Counted from the first letter of the stretch, positions 11,755-22,933 are shown. The stretch is 64,000 nucleotides of DNA from Phaeosphaeria sp. MPI-PUGE-AT-0046c (GCA_020747045.1 JAGTJN010000001.1:744001-808000); one strand, 5' to 3'. Notes: a model not told the origin generated them from the sequence alone. A program made the numbers and translations.

Positions 11755-13179
11755 ATGTCTGAAGGCGCGGGAGACCGAGACGCGCTTATTGCACAGCTCG
11801 CAAGCTTGACTGGCCTGGATCCTGCAACTGTACGTGGAAGCTCGTGGAAGCTCTCTCTACTAAGACAACTACTAATACTAATCCCGGCTGCAGGCAGAAC
11901 GCTACCTCAACGCGTCCAACGGCGACCTCACTCTTGCGGCCTCGCTCTACTTTGACGAACACCAAGATCAAGGACAAGACTCAGAACCCGACGTCGACAT
12001 GGCCGGTGATGAGCAAGCCACGGCTGGATCGAGCTCCGACCCGCCACAGCAGCCTGCCCCCGGCGGTGGTCGCACTCTAGACGGCACATATGTTCCTCCA
12101 CCTGCGGGTGCTTCTTCTTCCTCGTCACAACAACCATCGTCAAGCAGACAAGCGCCGCGGCAGGGTGGTCTGAGGACGCTCAAGGACTTGCAGTCGGGTG
12201 GCGCAGGTGGACACGGCCATGCTCACGGCGACGACCACAGCGATGACGACGACGAGCACGACGACGAGAACCAGGACTTTTTCACAGGTGGCGAGAAGTC
12301 GGGTCTGGCTGTTCAGAACCCAAATGCAGCGAACCCGCGCGATCAGATCAACAACATCTTGAAGCGCGCGCGACAGTGAGTTTGTGACGGCACATATTGG
12401 CACCACCAGAGCTAACAACAGTCAACAGGAACGCTCCCCGACCGGGCGGTGACGACGAGCAGCCTGCCTCATTCTTCCGTGGCGCGGGTACTACACTGGG
12501 TGGCGACGATACTCCTTCGCGCACTATCCCCGACCCCACGGCCGCCGCTGACAGCCCTGCGCCTCTTGAGCGTGCTCACCGCGAGCTGCACCTGTGGCGG
12601 GACGGCTTCTCAGTCGACGACGGCGCCCTCTACCGCTACGACGACCCCGCCAACGCGCGCACACTGGAGATGATCAACACGGGCCATGCGCCACTTCACA
12701 TCTTGAACGTGCAGTCGGGTCAAGAAGTCGACGTTGAGGTGCACGCACACAAGGACGAGGACTACAAGCAGCCAAAGAAGAAGTACGTTCCCTTCTCTGG
12801 CTCTGGCCAGCGTCTGGGAAGTCCAACACCTGGTGCGACCTTTTCGGCTCCTTCGACGTCGGCTGCAACATCAAGTACCACCACCACCTCGACCTCGGCC
12901 GGTTCCGCCGCCCCTGCTGTTGAAGTCGATTCGTCTGCGCCCATTGTTACGCTGCAGATACGGCTCGGTGACGGGACGCGCCTGCAGTCGCGCTTCAACA
13001 CTACACACACCATCGGTGACGTATACGACTTTGTGACACGTGCTAGTCCCGCCAGTCAGCAACGCGAGTATGCGCTCATGACGACTTTCCCGTCTAAAGA
13101 GTTGACAGATAAGGCGCAGGCCTTGGGTGACATGGCCGAGTTCAAGCGCGGAGGTGTGGTTGTGCAGAAGTGGAAGTAG
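11755..13179 (+). CDS. SHP1: Cdc48/p97 adaptor SHP1 (p47; UBA-SEP-UBX)
   Basis: Cofactor that links ubiquitinated substrates to the AAA ATPase Cdc48; also tied to membrane fusion and protein phosphatase 1 regulation in yeast. Three exons: 11755-11829, 11894-12375, 12429-13179 (introns of 64 and 53 bp), 435 residues. The N-terminal UBA-like domain (about 8-45) is split by intron 1 (GLDPAT / AERYLNASNGDL). An acidic His/Asp-rich stretch precedes FFTGGEKSGLAVQNP, a motif conserved in p47 proteins. The SEP domain (about 230-310) runs from ELHLWRDGFSVDDG through TGHAPLHILNVQSGQEVDVEV. The C-terminal UBX domain (about 355-434) starts PIVTLQIRLGDGTRL and holds TTFPSKEL where the Cdc48-binding FPR loop sits; Arg is replaced by Ser, as I recall is common in fungal Shp1. 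Confidence 0.95.
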
Positions 13180-14961
13180 AGGTCGTTGCCGGATGGGATG
13201 CGGCGTAGAGGGTAAAGTGACAAGTTCCTGCATCGTGAGTGGGTTGACATGCAAAGCGTGCACCTCGTCGCTTGTGGCACAAAGGCCAAGGTGTTTTAGC
13301 GGTATCGTCTTTCTAGATCGCATTGGACGAAACGCCGATGGAGGACCTCGAACGTTTTGGACCGGGGAGGCGAACGCGAGCATGATTCTAGAAAGAGCAT
13401 AGAAGCCCACATGAATTAATTGGGCCAATAGCGTACCATGCATTCATCAAGATAATACATGTTACTCTGTGTGTGGAGTCCAGACATGTAATGCATGACA
13501 ACGACATTCTTGTCTTGTATCAATGTGACATTGCCGCGTGAAGCAATCTACCGTCTATCTTGACCTACCAAGATATGTGGGGCTTGGCTGCAATTCCCGC
13601 TGGTGCTCAAATTGGAAAAGGGCCAAGGCTTGCACAAAAGCAAAGATCGGCAGTCTGTGATAGAGCCTGTCAGGGCATGTACGCATGAGCAGAGTGCTGT
13701 TTACTGTACCGCGCAGGTTCGTAGAGCATATTACATCACGACCTAGACAGTTGGGGGTAAGGTTATCTGGAAGAGAAGGGAAGGTCTGATTAAATTTTCC
13801 GACCGATTCCCGAATAGATATCCACTTCGCGCGCGATTATGTCCTTGGATAAATGAAGATGAGCAGTCTTGGGGTCGTGGCGATCGCAGGTGCCTTTCAC
13901 CGCAAACGGTCAGCCTAGACTAGAAATGTAGACGATATGGATATGGTTCATGTCTTGGGAGCCAGTTGCAGTACGACCTCGCACGTCAACATCTTATACT
14001 CCCCGACAGAACACCAGCTATTCCCAGTCTGATGTCTTACGTGCATCCTGCTATACCGCCGATCGCGATGCCTCATCGCACTCACATTTGATGAGGCCAT
14101 GTGCGACAGGGTCCCTGTCAATGGTGTGACGGCACCAAACACGGCCCTGACGGGAGCCAAGCACACCATCACCAAGTCTAATCTCACGCTTGGCCGCGAG
14201 CACATCGGACCTTTTTGTGAAACACGCACCGCGCAACCAGTCAAAGCAAACAGCGGCACGGGTGCGTGCAAAGGTGATCGGCAAGCGGCTGGGCTGGGCA
14301 CAGTGGGGTCCGACTACGCGTCCATTGTCCTGCCTGTGTCGTTTGCCAGGCTTTTGTCGTCGGAGGGCCGAGCATTTTGGGCAAATGATGTCGTGCGGTT
14401 GGCCTGGCTTGGGGCTGGGCAGGGGAAAGGGACATTTCTTGTACCTGGCAACACGTTCTTGGGCGTTTGCCCTACGTAGTATGCGACATGCGTAATCTGG
14501 ACAAGGGTTTGGGTGGAGAGTGTGTGCGAAGAGAGGACGTGGATCACCCGGTATATTGCGATGTTGGGGTTATGTTGGGGGTTTCGAGATTGTTTTCTTG
14601 CGGCATGGAAGGTTTCTTCGTCTTCTATTCTCTCTTCTTCTTTTGACTGTCGGCTCGATCGTTTCTATACATACACCTTTGGTGGTGTGGTGTTGGTTAC
14701 TGCTCTCTGCTTTTTTTCAATCTCCTGTTTCGAGTCGCTCCTTCCCTCATTTCAATCGCCATCAGACAATCATTTGCGCACCGTCAGGTCACCGCGACGG
14801 AAAAGTCCAGGGGACTGATTACATACTGCGCATCACGCTCATTTTCAAAAAACTTCAATCACGATATGCAGCGGTGACAGAATACGACTACACTTTACCA
14901 TTCCTTCCTCCACTAGATTCACCGCTAGCACGAGACGAATACGAACCACACTACCGCCGCC
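13180..14961. other. Long intergenic region SHP1 / DUF3405 gene
   Basis: About 1.8 kb without a supported gene. The last 350 bp before the DUF3405 start are strongly C/T-rich (TCTTCTATTCTCTCTTCTTC near 14608; CTTTTTTTCAATCTCC near 14709), suggesting a long leader. Overlapping open stretches on both strands at 13948-14495 are mutually exclusive, lack known domains and are not called. Confidence 0.45.
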
Positions 14962-17540
14962 ATGCTCGTTCGGTCGCCCCGCAGATTCGCAGTCTTGTCA
15001 TGCATAGCATTCGTTTTCATATTCGCAGTCTTGCAAGAAAGTCCGTGGGCAAAGCAGAATGTTTACGAGCAGTTACCGCCGCTGTTCAAGTCGGGGAACA
15101 GCAGACTCAACATAACAGAGGTGATTGGGCTCGAAAGTGATAGGACACAGGCACATCTTGAGGATGCGTGGCAGCATGCTATCCCAAAGGCGACACCGGT
15201 GGCGAGTGAGAAGGAGGCGGATGCTGGTGGAGCAGAGGATAAGACGCCAATAGCTACTCCAGACGCGATTGATGCCGGACTAGTTGCAGGTGGCGCGGAT
15301 GCTGATGCGCCTGTTGTGTCGGTTGAAGAGTCAAAGCCGACAGCAACGAAAGCATTGGATGCGCAGCCTCCATGGGTTACGGATGCCTCGAGAACGGAAC
15401 CCATCGCCCCGGTGTTTTCACGACCGGCAAGTATAAAGGACTATATCAAGAAGATGCTCAATTGGAGTCGACCGACCTGGGATGGACATTGGCCGCCGTT
15501 CAACGATTACATCAATACGGAATATGATCCGAATCGATGGGAGGAGTTTGACATGTAAGTCACTGCTGACGTAAGGTACCATCGTGGATAGTTACTGATT
15601 AGATCAGGGACTACCGGATATATGAGGCGAGCCACGACAAGCTGAAAGAAAGCGATGCATCGGACCCGATTGTGTACAAGCCATTCCCAGAGTACAACAG
15701 TCCAGAGTGGACGGAGAGGTGGCATGGCGAGCACGTACCGTGCATGGGACCAAGAGCACTACCGCTGAACGAGAGCACGGATGACGAGGTACAGGCCTAT
15801 CGCGGCATTCCGAAAGATTTTCCTCCGGCATATGCTGGCGGTTATGATGTCATTGGCCTGGACAACGATGTCTGCTTCGATCGATACTCGCGATACGGAC
15901 CGTATGGATATGGCGACGACGAATTCCCTGAAGAGGTCAGGCACTGGAAAGCCCCTGAGATTATTCCGGCTTGGAACGAGGTCAAATGGGGAGAGTTGCA
16001 AGATGACTGTCTTGCGCGCAACCAGAACAGGTTCCGACCGGGAGCAAGGACACCGACTGTTAAAATCCCGACTACGACATTGCCTGCACCGCATGTGGCC
16101 TCTTCCGCTTTTGCGGTGCCGGACGATACGAGCAGAAGTAATATCGAGAACCGCGAGCCGCGCGATAAGAAGTACCATCATCGTACTGCGATCCTGATCC
16201 GTGCCTGGACGGGCTACCACTACGAGGAAAACGACATTACTGCGATTCGCGCGATGGTCTCGGAGCTGTCCCTTCAATCTGGTGGAGAATACCAAGTTTT
16301 CCTCTATCTGCATGTCAAGGACCGCGATCTACCAATCTTTGAGGATCAGGCGACTTACGACAGGGTCCTCGAAGAGAACGTGCCGGAAGAGCTACGCGAC
16401 ATTACTATCCTGTGGTCAGAATCCATCTTTCCATCGTGGTATCCGAAGGTTATGGACTGGCAAGTTTACTGGCAGCAGTTTATGTGTCTACAGTTCTTCA
16501 GCATTAAACACCCCGAGTTCGACTACATCTGGAATTGGGAAACGGACGCCAGGTACACGGGACATCACTATCACTTCTTCGAGAAGATTAGCGAGTTTGC
16601 GGATAAGCAGCCCAGGAAGCTTCTGTGGGAGCGCAACAAGCGATACTACATTCCGAGCATACACGGAGACTATCAGTCTTTCGTTGAACAGACGCACAAG
16701 GACGTGCTCAATGCATCGGCAAACTCCCTCATTCCCCCGCCAGTATGGGGTCCACGACCATGGGCGAGAGCAGACCCCCCGCAAAAGCCTCTAGGTCCAA
16801 CACCTCCATCAAGCTTCGAGGACGACGACTTTAAGTGGGGCGTCAAAGAGCCCGCCGACTTCATCACTCTACTCCCCATGTGGGATCCCCGCAACACAAC
16901 CTGGTCCTACAAAGACAAAATCTGGAACTACCTCCCCGGAATCCGACCCATCTTCACACCCGAAGACGGGCAAGCCGACTGGTTCACGCATCCCGACTTC
17001 GTCGACATCGACCGACGCGTCTTCATCAACACCGTAGTGCGCTTTAGCAAACGCATGCTCCAAGCCATGCACGAGGAAAACCTCGTCGGCCGCAGCATGC
17101 AAGCTGAAATGTGGCCTTCCACCGTGGCGCTCCAACACGGCCTCAAAGCCGTGTACGCGCCGCACCCCATTTTTAACGACCGCCACTGGCCCGCTGCCTA
17201 CACTGAAGCCATCTTCGACACGGCATCGACTGTAGATGAAGTGACAGGCGCAGCGCTCGAGCAGCGTCAAGGCGCGTGGACAGAGGAGGCGGATTCGCCG
17301 TACAACCATGACAGAGAATTTAACTTCCAGGGCTGGAGCTGGTATTATGCGAGCAGGTTCCCGCGGAATCTGTATAGGCGATGGCTGAACTGGCCGATTG
17401 TGAAGCAGCAGTGGGGTGAGGAGGAGAAGACAGACGGAGGACCTGGGTTTGATGGCAAGCTGCAAGAGGAGAGGATGTGTATGCCGGGGATTTTGCTGCA
17501 TCCCGTCAAGCGGATGAAGAAGGAATTAGAAAAGCCATAA
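14962..17540 (+). CDS. DUF3405 family protein, type II membrane protein (putative Golgi glycosyltransferase-like)
   Basis: DUF3405 is a fungal family of unknown biochemical function, often labelled as glycosyltransferase-like. Two exons: 14962-15554 and 15608-17540, with a 53-bp intron (GTAAGT ... ATCAG) splitting the Met codon of EEFDM; 841 residues. A short basic N-terminus and one hydrophobic segment (RRFAVLSCIAFVFIFAVL, about 7-24) fit a signal anchor with a lumenal catalytic region. An Ala/Asp-rich stem (about 70-130) follows. The conserved core (about 395-560) begins TAILIRAWTGYHYEEND and includes YQVFLYLHVKD, WSESIFPSWYP, YIWNWETDARYTGHHYHF and LLWERNKRYYIPS. The WETDAR string is DxD-like, but metal binding is only a guess. 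Family assignment is firm; enzymatic role is inferred. Confidence 0.85.
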
Positions 17541-18199
17541 CGGGGCAACGATGCTGGCGCATTTTGCTCTGGAGTTTGAAGGCGAAAAGCATGGATTGGG
17601 CCAATGTGTTGTTTTGACACATGGATCTGGACCAACTGGCGCTCTTGATATCATGGGGCATGACATGGCGTTCTTTTTTTGTGGCTCAGTCGCAGTTGCG
17701 ATGATGGCAGTAAGCTCTGTGGGCTTTACTTTCTTCTTCTTATGCCTATTTAGACAGATATCCACCAATGCAGATTTTCATATGTTCAATTATGGCAGTG
17801 GCTGCTAGTCGTTCACACGAGACTCAGGTGAGTCCCAACATCGTCTCGGATCAATTCACAACTAAAGTCGTTGCACATCTGCTCGCCTTGAACTCTGCCT
17901 GCTTGATAAGGTCGCTTGATAATGTCATTTCATAGCTGTGAGGAATCTCACAGTGACTTTGTTATTCCTGGTAGCTAAAATTGGGCGCTGGTCACGGCTT
18001 GTCGCTGGAAAGGTCTCACACGCACTTACGGGATTCGGGTATAAAATGGATACTTTCAGTCAAACGAATGCGTTCACTGAGGCTAGCTTAAACTTTGATG
18101 AAATGGTTACTGCACAGACTACGAGAATACCAGGCCAAAGTCGCCCTTCGTTTCCCGTCATCTGTTCCCTGCATCTTTGGTACGCTCTTCCATGACCCA
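17541..18199. other. Intergenic region with two converging 3' ends
   Basis: About 660 bp between the stop of the DUF3405 gene (plus) and the stop of the secreted-protein gene (minus). T-rich tracts (TTCTTTTTTTTGTGG near 17671, TTTCTTCTTCTTATG near 17730) suit 3' UTR sequence. No gene seen. Confidence 0.45.
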
Positions 18200-19009
18200 T
18201 CAACGACCCGCGCGGAAAACAAATGTCCCCAAAAGCCCTCCCACATCATTGGTATCGAGTCTCCCCGAATAGATCGACACGGTAAAGTCCACCGGCGACC
18301 CTTGCATGTCCCTAAAGGTGAGAAGATCATCGGTCAGATTCTGCATATCCTGCAGCTGAAAGTCCTGAATGACACCGCTGCTCATCTCCAGCGAGACGAG
18401 AGGGTCGGCCAAGTTGGTGCCTTCAATCTCCGGCACGTTGGCGCGCACCGACGTCTGTCCACTTGGGTTCTGGTACGCGCTGTTAAAGGCCGCCATGTAC
18501 GCGTTTCTGATCATGTTCTCTTCGTCTTCGAAGAGCGACTCCTGGACGGCGCTGGAGTGCTCGACGACGAAGAAGTAGTATGCGCCGCTGTGGATGTTGG
18601 GGCATTGGTAGGATTCGCCTTCCAGGCGCTTGGTTGCAAGGTTGACATTCCGGGACTGGCCTGGGGTGGGAACGTCGCGAGTGGCGCCTCGGATCATGCT
18701 GCGGCGATCTTGCTTGCCGATGTTGATGATGCCGGTGATTTCCTTCCCAACCTTGTGGCAGATGTTCGAGACGGACACTTGCCCTTGGTATTGGTTGCAG
18801 GCACCACCGCTGTAGAGATTGTAGACGGACCCAACATCTTTTTCTAGGATGTAGCTCTGGGCTTGACCGAGCTCGTAGCAGGTGCCCAACTCCACTGGAG
18901 TGGCGGTTCCGAGGTTGGAGTTGCTGCAGTTGTCGCCAAGGTAAATGCTGAGGGAGTCGGCCACCGCATGGGCAGCAAGGGCAAACAAGAGATGAGCCGG
19001 GGATGGCAT
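18200..19009 (-). CDS. Orphan secreted protein with N-terminal cysteine module
   Basis: Not recognised as a named family. Single exon; I take the ATG at 19009 (269 residues) rather than 19093, because a TATA box at 19113-19120 would place the transcript start near or below 19093. From 19009 the protein opens with a good signal peptide (MPSPAHLLFALAAHAVADS). The first 85 residues hold four cysteines in a pattern C...GTC.....C......C (GDNC, LGTCYELG, GGACNQY, NICHKVG) that recalls small beta/gamma-crystallin-like secreted fungal proteins; this is a resemblance, not proof. The remaining part has one further Cys (YQCPNI), an aromatic stretch (GAYYFFVVEHSS) and a beta-rich end (VDFTVSIYSGR). Candidate effector or cell-surface protein. 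The longer alternative start at 19093 would mask the signal peptide. Confidence 0.65.
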   Translation of the reverse strand: MPSPAHLLFALAAHAVADSLSIYLGDNCSNSNLGTATPVELGTCYELGQAQSYILEKDVGSVYNLYSGGACNQYQGQVSVSNICHKVGKEITGIINIGKQDRRSMIRGATRDVPTPGQSRNVNLATKRLEGESYQCPNIHSGAYYFFVVEHSSAVQESLFEDEENMIRNAYMAAFNSAYQNPSGQTSVRANVPEIEGTNLADPLVSLEMSSGVIQDFQLQDMQNLTDDLLTFRDMQGSPVDFTVSIYSGRLDTNDVGGLLGTFVFRAGR

Positions 19010-19112
19010 AATGGATATGATGAATAGGTGAATGTGTGAAAGAGGCAATTGAGATTCTTGTGCTTCTGTGAGTGCGGATGTTGTGATATTCATCTCTCGA
19101 TGTTCAGTTTTC

Positions 19113-19120
19113 CTTATATA
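19113..19120 (-). promoter_or_regulatory. TATA box of the secreted-protein gene
   Basis: TATATAAG on the minus strand, 104 bp upstream of the chosen ATG (19009) and only about 20 bp upstream of the alternative ATG (19093). The spacing favours the downstream start. Confidence 0.5.
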
Positions 19121-21026
19121 GGGTTTTTTGGTTCTCCCAATAATCTCATTCCTCGGTTCGTGAGGTTTCTAATTGAAGACAGCTGCGTCATTTAGAGGGC
19201 CTGATCAGACGTAATTCATCCATATCTGAACTGGTAGAGTAGTATAGACCAGCAACGCATTGAAGATCCATGGTAAGGATTGAGGTTGGCTTGGCTGTGC
19301 ACTCTGGGAGCCTGATCTATGTATAGGAACCAACACTCCCGAGGTCTCGCCGATGTTGTAGGGTAAGTATCTTGGGTTGTATTTCTTGTAAGTTATGATG
19401 TGAAAGATGTGGTCGGCAATGGGGTATAGCTCTGTGCATCTAGTGATTTTTTCACGTACGTTCTTCTCTAGACTGTTTTTTGGTACAGTCTTCTACCACA
19501 CTTGGCCTGCGATTATAAGATTGATCAAGAAACTGAAGTCTTGTAATCTTGAAGAGCGCCTGAGCAGGTTGCTCGCCTTGTCGGGGACCTACTGTAGTAG
19601 CTTTGTAGATCCTGAGTGGGGACTCTTGGCCTTACGAACCGCAGTCAGGCCCCCCATACGTTTAAGGATGCATTGCGCGCCAAATACGGCACATTGCATC
19701 ACCAAACAATCAACCGGCGTGAATGTTATTTTCAGCATTGGCGGAATGAAAGAATTCCGGATTTGCGCTTCAACAACCTTGTTGTTGTATGCCAATGTTC
19801 TACTGGAACCTTGCACTTTCTTCATAGCTGGATGCCGAACAGTGTCAAACAACGAACGCCTTTGCTACTGAACGTAATATTTGAATGCATTTTGCATGCA
19901 CATTAATCACCAGCGCTTCTGTCTGGACTTATAATTATACATGTCTCATGGCATAACATTGGTGAGCGTGATTTGGATACTGCGGGCATGGCACAGGATA
20001 TAGTGGTCAGTGTGGGTAATGTGAGCACTTCGGAGAATCAAAGCATTAGACGGATTCACTCTACCCATTCATAGTTTCCAATTCTAGCACTTACGACTAC
20101 AAATTCTGCACACAGTGCCCGTTAAGTGAACTAACAAATTTCTCCAGGACCTCAGTGCCAAGTCCGATGTGAGATCGAATATGCTTTTGACACATCTTTA
20201 CGACGAGTATAATATGGAATCTCAACAGACAAGCACCTCTGGTCATCATCTTAGGAAGACAATTCGAGAGATAGATGAACATCTGAATGAAAGCCTATAA
20301 GGTCAATTGCGTAGTTCAAAGTGCTTAACATGAAGCATGACTTGTGTGAGAATTACTTGGATGGAAAGTAAAAGCTGTTCTGCGAGTCTTGAGCTGGGAA
20401 GACTGGGACAGTATGGCGTAGGTGTAACAGAACTGGATGAAAGCCATGGTGGCCGTATATATCTGGACCATTTTCTTCTCTCTTCCGACTGCGTGGGCAA
20501 TGCTCTGCTGAGGCAAGTTTTGTGGAGGTGAAGGTGAGAGAGCTCTCTGTTCGCTGTTGTTGCTAGTTTGGGAAGGCGTGACCGCAATTATCACTACACC
20601 TTCCTCGTGCGTTTGTTGCACTAGTATAGTAGAGCTTCGCTGTCAACATCTTGTCCGACAAAGTGCTACATTTTCTCTCCGCCTCAGCCCCTACACTCGT
20701 GCCTTCAATAGATGCGAGTAGTGCATTGTTACTGCGGCACTTTCTAAACCACTCGCCATATACGACTCCCACGACTCGACCACTCTAATCCGATTTCTGG
20801 ACTGCTAGAGCGTTTCCTGAACCGCTCTCTTTTCCTTTGTCGAACGTTCATCTTGCCTTAACCGCCCTACACCAGACAACTCTGGATGAGAAGCGCACCC
20901 GACTAATCGTTCGCCACGAAGACAGATTGTTCAACCACGATCACTTCGCACATACGATAGCACACTCTACTTTGGCGCTAAGTCTCAACTAGCGTTCGCC
21001 ACGAAACACACGTGCACTACTCAGAA
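19121..21026. other. Long intergenic region
   Basis: About 1.9 kb. Plus-strand open stretch 19407-19871 (154 codons from an ATG) has scattered Cys and hydrophobic residues but no domain, and I see no splice signals or homology to support it. The end of the region (20780-21020) is a C/T-rich leader for the F-box-like gene. Nothing else seen. Confidence 0.4.
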
Positions 21027-21627
21027 ATGGCAGGCTCGCCAGTGAGAGCACCTCGACGCTACACTACGGCCTGTCGTGGTACCACTATTCCAGCTGAGCA
21101 AGCCAGTATCTTCTTCGCCCTACCCCCCGAACTCAGGCTGGAGGTGTACAAAATTCTCCTTGAGGACTGCCTCGAACATGGTTTCATCATTGACTTTTCC
21201 GGACTCTTCCTCTGTTGTCGCCAGGTCCACCAGGAAATCAGATCGGAGTTTATATTAGCAGCCGTTCCGCTGCTAAATGCAAAGAGTACCTGGGAGACAT
21301 TAGCCAACTATCCTCTGGTACTGGGTATGCGAATCCTGCCCAAGCTGAACTCGAAGAAGGCGGAGTTATCCATCAGATTGCCGGTTGGACCTGCCTTCGG
21401 AAACAACCCCATGATGGCTAATAAAGAAAATAAACTGTGGGTTGCGTCTCCTTGCATGAGAGAAGTATTTGCACGGAACTGGTCGACTCTAACACTAAAA
21501 CTCGACAAAGTCATCTGATCCGGACAACGACGACTCTTCTGGATCGGAAAGCGAACCATCTGATTCAGATGACAATGAATCCACTGACTCTTCTGACTCG
21601 ACAGATGATGATGATGATTCTTCTTGA
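21027..21627 (+). CDS. F-box-like small protein with acidic Ser/Asp tail (tail cut by TGA)
   Basis: Two exons: 21027-21464 and 21511-21627, 184 residues. The 46-bp intron (GTATTT donor, CTCTAAC branch, AAAG end) changes frame into a Ser/Asp/Glu-rich tail (SSDPDNDDSSGSESE). Without splicing, the frame ends at KLDKVI (21518). The N-terminal half has an F-box-like motif, FFALPPELRLEVYKILLEDC, followed by FSGLFLCCRQVHQEIRSEF, as in the many small fungal F-box-like/2EXR-type proteins that often act as substrate adaptors or have no known role. The tail is made of diverged repeats; in the second copy a GGA codon reads TGA, ending the protein at 21627 although the frame stays acidic to the next stop at 21667. 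Function not known. Confidence 0.55.
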
Positions 21628-21669
21628 TCGGAAAGCAACGAGCCATCTGGCTCGGATAGTGATGCATAA

Positions 21670-22108
21670 GAGGCCAGTGATCAGACGAGGAAACTCATCT
21701 TAGTAGTGAGTACGAGGCGGGCCCAAACGCTCCAGCCGGCGAAGACAACAAATGATTCGGAACATGGGTTGGGTGGGGCTTATCTTTGAGTAGGATCATA
21801 AGGCAACGTGATCAATGGGGTGATCATAACTTGGTCCGATGAAAGGCAGTCAATGAGCCGGTTCGATGACCCAAGCTGAGTGCCGTCTATGAGGCGTTCA
21901 AAGAGCCGGAACTTTAGTGGATTGCATATGCCAAAAACTTCAATGCTTACGATTGGTAGTCAACATCCAATTGCTATACCCAGATTCATTCATCAGCACG
22001 CAGTCATGTATCTGTGATGTTTTGTAAGAACACGTGATCACGTGGCAACGTGATCATCGAGGTTCGGCGTCCGACAGTGCCGTGAGTGCGAAGCGCGTCA
22101 GCAGCGAT
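21670..22108. other. Intergenic region
   Basis: 440 bp; contains repeated CGTGATCA-type words (GCAACGTGATCAATGGGGTGATCATAAC near 21803; CACGTGATCACGTGGCAACGTGATCATCG near 22031). No gene seen. Confidence 0.4.
22031..22059. promoter_or_regulatory. CACGTGATCACGTG palindrome upstream of the YdeI-like gene
   Basis: CACGTGATCACGTG at 22031-22044 is a perfect 14-bp palindrome holding two E-box (CACGTG) sites, followed by another CGTGATC at 22050-22056. It lies about 65 bp before the first in-frame ATG candidate (22109). CACGTG is bound by bHLH factors such as Cbf1/SREBP types; use here is inferred. Confidence 0.4.
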
Positions 22109-22933
22109 ATGCACGGAATGCCACTCTTCAAGTATAGGTCACTACACCGATCGATCTCCACTCGGGTTGCAGTACAATTCCTGTCTACAAGAAGCATGTC
22201 TACTACGCCTGAACTGCCCACTCACGCGTTCCCCACCGCAGCCTCATTCGACACCTTCCTCGCGCGCGAACACGCATCAGCTCCAGGCATATTCCTCAAA
22301 TTCGCCAAGAAAGCGTCTGGAATCCCATCAATTACCGCGGCTGAGGCCGTTGAGGTCGCGCTCTGTTATGGCTGGATCGATGGACGCGCCAATGCGCTTG
22401 ATGACAAGTGGTGGACAGTGCGCTACACGCCGCGCCGCTCGAAGAGCATCTGGTCGCAGAAGAATGTCGGCACGGTGGCAAAATTAATTGAAGGGGGAAG
22501 GATACGACCTGCTGGTCTTGCTGCCGTTGAGGCTGCGAAGGCAGATGGGAGGTGGGATCGCGCGTATGCGGGGCCGGCAAGCATTACGACACCGGATGAC
22601 TTCGCGATTGCGCTCGCTGCTGAGCCCACAGCGGAAGGATATTTTGAGAGCTTAAATAAATCAGAGAAGTATTCGATGCTATGGCAATTGGCTACGGTAG
22701 CGGAGAAGAACAGGCAGAGGAAGATCGATACGCTGGTCCAGACCTTGAGCGTGGGAAAAGTGCCTGGTGCATCGACGAAGAAAGGGATCGTAGCAAAACA
22801 AGATGGAAAGTCAAAAGTCAAGAAGACGACAGCAATGCACCGAGTGCAAAAATCGAACAAGAGAGACGAGATCAAATTATCAGACCAGCCTAAGGCTCTA
22901 CCAAAACGTCAAGGGCTTCGACCAAGAACATAA
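22109..22933 (+). CDS. YdeI/OmdA-like (bacteriocin-protection family) protein, possibly mitochondrial
   Basis: Related to the bacterial YdeI/OmpD-associated family (OmdA-type domain); the function in fungi is unknown. Single exon. From the ATG at 22109 the protein has 274 residues and a basic, Ser/Arg-rich, acid-free leader (MHGMPLFKYRSLHRSISTR...LSTRS) like a mitochondrial presequence; from the next ATG at 22196 it would be a 245-residue protein starting MSTTPELPTHAF. Family motifs: FDTFLAREHASAPGIFLKFAKK, VALCYGWIDGRA, WWTVRYTPRRSKSIWSQKN, and the C-terminal FESLNKSEKYSMLWQLATV ... RQRKIDTLV. The lysine-rich tail (KKGIVAKQDGKSKVKKT) is extra. A bacterial origin by old gene transfer is plausible; composition does not differ obviously from neighbours. 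Confidence 0.8.
   Translation: MHGMPLFKYRSLHRSISTRVAVQFLSTRSMSTTPELPTHAFPTAASFDTFLAREHASAPGIFLKFAKKASGIPSITAAEAVEVALCYGWIDGRANALDDKWWTVRYTPRRSKSIWSQKNVGTVAKLIEGGRIRPAGLAAVEAAKADGRWDRAYAGPASITTPDDFAIALAAEPTAEGYFESLNKSEKYSMLWQLATVAEKNRQRKIDTLVQTLSVGKVPGASTKKGIVAKQDGKSKVKKTTAMHRVQKSNKRDEIKLSDQPKALPKRQGLRPRT

Noticed and set aside
12871..13443. 190-codon minus-strand frame
   Set aside because: Antisense to the UBX domain of SHP1.
13948..14495. Overlapping 100-126-codon frames on both strands
   Set aside because: Mutually exclusive, without domains.
19407..19871. 154-codon plus-strand frame starting at an ATG
   Set aside because: No recognisable motif, no promoter or splice support, and composition like its surroundings.
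21803..21890. Possible tRNA-like B box (GGTTCGATGACC)
   Set aside because: No matching A box at the right distance and no cloverleaf could be drawn.
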